Position numbers and translations under genes: made by a program
Shown here: one piece after another, positions 59,137-64,000 of the stretch
How the letters are laid out: each line of letters opens with the position of its first letter
Numbering within the stretch: the first letter of the stretch is position 1
Assembly (NCBI GenBank): GCA_032871835.1
Contig: CM065296.1
Coordinates: forward strand, 116,942,146 to 117,006,145
DNA: 64,000 nucleotides
DNA from: Dipteronia dyeriana
Taxonomy: Eukaryota; Streptophyta; Magnoliopsida; Sapindales; Sapindaceae
Reading direction: 5' to 3'
Notes under the pieces: generated by a model
Told to the model about the DNA's origin: nothing
The model's database searches: none
The model's input: only the letters and a program-made list of their open reading frames with translations

Positions 59137-59784
59137 ATGGAGAAAATGGAAGAGAGAAATGGAAGAGAGAAAATAAGAGGTGTGAAAAGGGAAAAATAGG
59201 GGAAGAGTTCTCTGAAGAATGAGGAGAAAAGAAGGTATTTATAGATTTGGAAGTTAGGGTAAGATATTGGGGTGAAAAGACAAGAATACCCCTAAAAATG
59301 GCCAAAAATCACATTTCTGCCCAGAAATGCAGTACATCACGCGGTACGCATCAACAGGCGTACCGCACATCACTTTTTAAAGCTTTCTGCCCAAAGTTGC
59401 GAGACGAAATGCGGTACGCATCAACACGGTGTTCCTTGCAGCTCTACGCACCGTTACAAAAATGGTCATAACTTCAAGAATCTCGGAATCACGATCTGTA
59501 AAGTGCTTTAGAAAGTAGACTTCCAGGGCTTTCCGAAAAGTGGTTATGAGAAATATAGTTCGATTGAAGGAGGAAGATATGACCTTCTGAAGTTGGGGTG
59601 TCTACATAAGCTATTCCAAATTCTGTCTTTTAACCTCCAAAACTCTTCAATTAAGCTCAAATACCTTCCGTAGGGAACATGTACCTACACAAGGCTCACA
59701 AACACATCAAATACCAAAATATACTAAAAAACAATAACAAAAGCTAGAAAACGAGGACCTCAAAAGGTATATAAATCGCTTCAA
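59137..59784. other. Repeat-like intergenic DNA right of the large hAT
   Basis: Contains two GCGGTACGCATCAACA motifs (59341 and 59411) about 70 bp apart. No gene is seen. Confidence 0.4.
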
Positions 59785-60101
59785 TCAGCATCTTAGTCTC
59801 TATTGCCCTACACAAAAATTGAATAAAAAGGTTAATAAAAAGGCGATTACAGAGAATTATTAACTGGAAACTGCGTGAGTTTTCATTTTATTTTTACATT
59901 GAGAGGTCATAACCGGCGGCGAGAGGAGAGCCTCTAGAAGGCAAAAGCTGACTTATTAGAGAGCTTTTTCACTCTCAAAAGAGAGACAATGGTGTCTTGC
60001 GGTAAGGCTTCTCCATGGACACCGTTTTGGTGGAGTTTTTGGATCTTTGAAGATGGCTTTTTGACTTATGGGCTGTCATTTTGATACTCCAATTGGACCA
60101 T
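59785..60101 (-). pseudogene. dUTPase gene fragment (exon 1, intron 1, edge of exon 2)
   Basis: A second copy of the 5' part of the dUTPase gene at 61.2-61.9 kb. The start is ATG 60101-60099. It keeps the frame HGEALPQDTIVSLLRVKKLS and an intact motif I (AAGYDLS) but has a stop soon after the start (SP then TAA), an extra T before LPSRGSPL, and an altered donor. Homology ends within the second exon near 59785; motifs II-V are absent. Confidence 0.85.
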
Positions 60102-60129
60102 TTTTTGAACGATTTTGGATTAGAGACGA

Positions 60130-61171
60130 TGAAATTTTTTTACAATGGTGTTTCTGGTGACAAATCTCAGCGAGTTTGGTATCTTTATATAGAAAAAAAC
60201 CCTGAGATTTGTGGTCTTCTCGAAATTATGGTGCCAATAGTTCCTGCCATTATTCTATTTTTCAGTTTGTATCGTCTGCAATTGATTGCGCTATAGTAAT
60301 TAATCTCTCACCTAAACATTATACTTTTTTTTATTCAAGGGGACATGACCTATAAGTCCATAACAATACCCCCTTTTGTGGGAATCATAATGATTTTCTT
60401 TTTTCTCTTCGTATGGATGACATTGAGATTTTGTTAAACTTAATTATTTGTTTTAATTACATTCCATAGGTTTAGTATTTGACTTATATAGCTTGTTTAG
60501 TTGGGTTTTTAAAAAATCTCTATCGGTAAAAGATCTACTTGTAGTAGATCTATTATAGATAGAGTTTTTGAAGAAAAAATATGTAGTTGTTTGGTTGGTG
60601 TGTGTGTGTGTATGTGTGTGTGTGTATATATATATAAAATCTATTTGGAGAAGCTTTTCCCCATGAGCTTCTGTCCAATAAAGGTTTAAACTCTACCAAA
60701 TTGTAATATAGAATAAGTCACTCGTTTGAAAGCCTAGGAAATTTAAACAACACACATTTGAGCCACCACACCAATAATTGAATATAATTTCCAATCATTG
60801 CAACAACAGAAAAAAAACAATCCCTTGATTGAACCAATGATAGAATTGATAATATGCTGGAATTAGTAAACCTTAGAAAATTACGACACCATTTTTCGCT
60901 ATGAAGCTTTACTAGTTTACTGTGATCCAATTTACAGTCAAAATGTAGCAAATTGTTGCATAGAGCAAAAACAAGCATCGGTTACATGCCATTACAATGA
61001 TATCAAAGTAAACCAGGTTTATTACTAATCAAGATAGCAAAACAAATATATTTGGTTATGCACCCGTATGTTGAATAAAATTCTTTCATGAAACCTAATA
61101 CTAAAGTACCTACAAATGCCCTAAGAAAAGTATAACATAAAACTAACACAACAACTAGTAGAACAACCTTA
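60130..61171. other. Between the two dUTPase copies, with a foldback
   Basis: 60513-60569 forms a hairpin: AAAATCTCTATC pairs with GATAGAGTTTTT (one mismatch), and GATCTACT-TGT-AGTAGATC pairs perfectly inside. Near 60600 there is a (TG)n run. No gene is seen. Confidence 0.6.
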
Positions 61172-61860
61172 TTATACCTCATTAGACCCAAAACCTCTTT
61201 CACCTCTAACATTCGAATCCAAATCTTCAACCTCTAAAACATCAGGAGTCATGATCTTCTCAATAATTAGTTGCGCAATTCTATCACCCACTTTAACCTC
61301 AAAATCAACATCTGAATGGTTGAACAAAATCACACCCACCGGTCCCCTGTAATCGACATCTATAACTCCCGCTCCTACGTCAATTGAATGCTTCCACGTC
61401 AAACCAGATCTCGGCGCTGCAAAAACACAAAAACCCTATTAACATTTCAAACAAAACATGAACTAAATTAATCTATCAAAACAAAAATATTGATAGAGAT
61501 TTCTAACCAACATGAGCGTAGGTCCCTACAGGTATTACGATGTTGAGATCGATTGGAACAAGCGCTTTTCCTCTTGCTGGCACCTTGGTCTTTATTGCAC
61601 TACACAAAAATTGAATAAAAAGGTTAATAAAAAAGGCGATTTTTCATTTTATTTTTACCTAGAGAGGTCGTAATCAGCAGCGAGAGAAGAGCCTCTAGAA
61701 GGCAAGACAACTTTATCATAGAGTCTTTTCACTCTCAAAAGAGAGACGGTGGTGTCTTACAGGAAGGCTTCTCCATGGACGCCGTTTTGGTGGAGTTTTG
61801 GATCTTTGGAGATGGCTCGTTGACTTCTGGGTTGCCGTTTTGCAACTCTGATTGGACCAT
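61172..61860 (-). pseudogene. dUTP diphosphatase (dUTPase) gene, broken
   Basis: The enzyme hydrolyses dUTP to dUMP, keeping uracil out of DNA. Exons 61860-61659, 61599-61508 and 61416-61172 join with GT-AG sites and total 539 nt, one short of a 180-codon gene. A single-base loss lies before NGVHGE-equivalent sequence (about 61797), and a stop follows in the proper frame near 61757. Motif I reads AADYDLS (Gly to Asp), motif [14 protein letters not shown] with His for the preceding Arg, and motif [21 protein letters not shown] and motif [10 protein letters not shown] are intact. Motif V is [11 protein letters not shown] instead of the usual GGFGSTG. Probably inactive. Confidence 0.88.
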
Positions 61861-62433
61861 TTTTTGAACGATTTTGGTTGAGAGACGGTGAGAAATTTTA
61901 CAATGGTGTTTCCGGTGACGAATCTCAGCGAGCTTGGTATCTTTATATAGAAAAAACCTCACGATTTGTGGTCTTCCCTAAATTATGGTGCCAATGGCTC
62001 CTGCCATAATTCTGCTCTTTTAGGTTTGTATCATCTGCAAGTCTGCATTTTGCGTACATCAAATATTCCAATGGGTCAGATGTCACCTGAAACCTATCAA
62101 GTTAAAATACTACATGCACGGCTCCGTACATTATTAGTATATAAGAATAATAATACACATTTCGAAAAAATATTTCAACAAGTACGTTATTAGGTATGTG
62201 ATTCTTGAGTTGTAATATTCATATTCACATGTAAGGATGAGCATTAGGGAAATAATGATGGATATAAGTAGAGGCAAATGTAAGGAGGGGGCCATAGGGA
62301 CCATAGGGGCCATGGCACCCCCAACCAATAGAAAAAACAAATTCGATTATACATAAAATTAAAATGTGAACCATTAAAAAAGAACTATGGTATATAAAAT
62401 GTGATATATATATATATTACATAAATTTTATAG
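61861..62433. other. 5' flank of the dUTPase pseudogene
   Basis: 61861-62010 is also shared with the flank of the fragment at 60101-60330, so the duplication covered promoter DNA. The rest holds nothing recognised. Confidence 0.5.
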
Positions 62434-62585
62434 TCAGTGAGCACTGATATAAATTTGTCAGTGCGTTGGATGTGGACCATTAGATTTGCATACTTTGACT
62501 CAAAGTGCATGCATTTGTCAAAACTTCTCCATAATCAATTGTCCACATGCAACACACTGATATAATTTATATCAGTGTGCACTGA
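62434..62585. mobile_element. MITE-like foldback, 152 bp
   Basis: The ends TCAGTGAGCACTGATATAAAT and ATTTATATCAGTGTGCACTGA are complementary over about 20 bp. No coding capacity. Family unknown. Confidence 0.8.
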
Positions 62586-62593
62586 TTGGAAAA

Positions 62594-62597
<4 letters not shown>

Positions 62598-62634
<37 letters not shown>
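62598..62634. repeat. (AT)n microsatellite
   Basis: An AT run between the MITE and the third copy of the dispersed repeat. Confidence 0.95.
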
Positions 62635-62637
<3 letters not shown>

Positions 62638-62880
62638 ACAAAGTAAAAGATGTTTTCTCATACACTCTTTAATTATGTAATTGAAATGAAAAATAGTAAG
62701 AAAATTAGATTGATTTGGTTATAAATAATATTCTAAATAGAAAATAGACATATTACATTTTAATTCGTTAATGTCTATTTTATTTATTTATTTGTATCAT
62801 TACTTTTAACAATGAACAATATCACATTTTGTTGAGAAGTATCATATGCGATATTCCATACTTTTCTTGTGAGGAATTCA
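62635..62880. repeat. Third, diverged copy of the copy A tail
   Basis: Collinear with 10372-10622: CTCATACACTCTTTAATTATG, then TTGGTTATAAATA, then TTTATTTATTTGTATCATTAC and a GGAATTC-like end. Clearly more diverged than copy B. The LTR element inserted at its end. Confidence 0.8.
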
Positions 62881-62883
62881 TAC

Positions 62884-63586
62884 TGTTATCGGTAAAATCT
62901 GAAGAATGATGAGTCAGTATAATTACCCAGAGATACGAGAAATAGAGATGCAATGTCACAAAAAGTCGTCATTCCTAAACCTACCTAAGCTAACCAAAGA
63001 TGGTATCATGACACCCGGTCGGGGTTGTTGAGATCGGGATTGAATAATCGATCGGGGTGAATAAAGCTTGGTCGGGTTTTGGTAGATGATCGACGGATCG
63101 ACACGTGGATTCTACCAAACACGTGCAGAATGAGTCCTACTCTAGTAAGATGTCTCAAAGCACACCTTGATAATAAGTGAATTCCATATCAATGCAAGAA
63201 TCCAAATTGGGCAAGAGAGCTAACACGTGAAAAACGTAAAACAGGAAAGAAGAATAAAATAACTCAAACACGTCAACTTTATATTACTTGTATAGCACGA
63301 ATTATGGTTCTATGCATGTATAAATAGACCATAATAACACCCATGGAAGGGTGGAAGAAAAAAAAGATGCTAGAGAGCACGAGAGACTGAGTGTGTAATC
63401 AATTATTCATAGTGAATTTCTTTCCTTACCGGTTTTTGACAACCGTGGACGTTTCCCCGTACTTTGGGTTTTACCACATAAAATCTTTATGTTCTGTTTA
63501 ATTCTTTAGTTGTTCATAATTTGCAATTGTGTGATCTCATATACACTATGTTCGACGTGTGATCCATCCAAAAATCACCGTTAACA
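62884..63586 (+). repeat. 5' LTR of an LTR retrotransposon
   Basis: Starts TGTTATCGG and ends TTAACA, about 703 bp. It contains a TATA box (TGTATAAATAGACC near 63316) and is followed by a primer-binding site. The start coordinate is inferred from the TG and the end of the flanking repeat. Confidence 0.7.
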
Positions 63587-63588
63587 AA

Positions 63589-63619
63589 TGGAGCTAGAAG
63601 AAGGGCTTGAACCTCCGAC
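63589..63619 (+). other. Primer-binding site with extended tRNA 3'-half similarity
   Basis: TGGAGCTAGAAGAAGGGC and the next bases to CTCCGAC, read in reverse, give GGAGG-TTCAAGC-CCTTC, a valid T arm, followed by a seven-base acceptor strand, one discriminator base and CCA. Confidence 0.65.
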
Positions 63620-63659
63620 GTTATAATTAGCTAAAGATTTAGTCATACAAAGTAAAATC

Positions 63660-63809
63660 ATGGTTTCTAGCACCGACAGAGATTTGTCCCCGCGCAACGT
63701 TGATGTCCCACGAGAGGCGAATGTCGCAGACGTCGATGCACCTGGAACATATCCACCATCAGGAACTCCAACATCAAGCAGGCAGGCGCCATCACAACCA
63801 CAAGCTTGA
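63660..63809 (+). pseudogene. Gag start, interrupted
   Basis: ATG at 63660 opens a frame MVSSTDRDLSPRNVDVPRE... rich in Pro/Ser/Ala, ending at TGA 63807-63809. It continues in frame past the stop for some 75 bp (LQEYVQMYLGKFKN). Low-complexity N-termini of this kind are usual for gag. Confidence 0.5.
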
Positions 63810-64000
63810 CTACAGGAATATGTCCAGATGTATTTAGGCAAATTCAAGAACCCCTGCAGAGAGTCATTGATAATAACACAAGACAGAGAATTAGCATAAC
63901 TGCAACTGTAAATCTAAGTTCACCATACCAGCTCTCTACACCTGTGGTAGCTCAAGGACCCAAGGTGCGCTCTGAGATCGTGGCAACTACTCCAGGTGCA

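Larger units (their letters stand above)
62884..64000 (+). mobile_element. LTR retrotransposon, 5' end only (runs off window)
   Basis: LTR, primer-binding site and the start of a gag-like region. The superfamily cannot be set from this part; a Ty3-type element is my guess. Its other LTR is outside the window. Confidence 0.72.

Overview
This is nuclear DNA from a flowering plant, almost certainly a eudicot. It is AT-rich, its genes have many short GT-AG introns, and it carries plant-specific families (OEP24, OVATE, DUF620, DUF1195, an EXA1-type GYF protein). Plant mobile elements fill the spaces between genes. I cannot name the species from sequence alone.

Layout. 0-13.3 kb is a gene island: the 5' part of an OEP24 gene (minus), a divergent uncharacterised nuclear-protein gene (plus, six exons, about 903 aa), an OVATE family gene (minus) and a DUF620 gene (plus). 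13.3-30.6 kb is a nested repeat block. A near-identical copy of the OVATE upstream region (source about 7957-10606) was split by an ~8.9 kb Mutator-like element carrying a decayed transposase and a decayed DUF1985 + Ulp1-protease cargo gene (KI-MULE/Kaonashi type), and by a 5.3 kb Ty1/copia retrotransposon. 31-32.3 kb looks like a non-coding RNA locus: a promoter with site II and telo-box motifs, then an intron holding at least three box C/D snoRNA candidates. Two of these have guides matching 25S and 18S rRNA. 33.1-38.5 kb holds two non-autonomous DNA transposons, one of them a hAT with a perfect 8-bp target duplication. 40.6-41.8 kb is a DUF1195 gene. 43.2-52.7 kb is a complete 10-exon gene for a GYF-domain translation regulator (EXA1-like, 1813 aa). 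53-64 kb is mostly mobile: a small hAT-like element, a 4.3 kb hAT with decayed transposase, two broken dUTPase copies in tandem, a foldback element, and the 5' end of an LTR retrotransposon that runs off the window.

The cellular genes have no evident common pathway. The best candidates for new biology are the snoRNA cluster and its host transcript; the uncharacterised gene with paired E2F-like sites and an MSA-like core; the CpG-rich subterminal arrays and protease cargo of the Mutator-like element; and a perfect 20-bp foldback in an intron of the GYF gene. Exon junctions were derived by eye from frame, splice sites and remembered family sequences. No alignment or database search was run.
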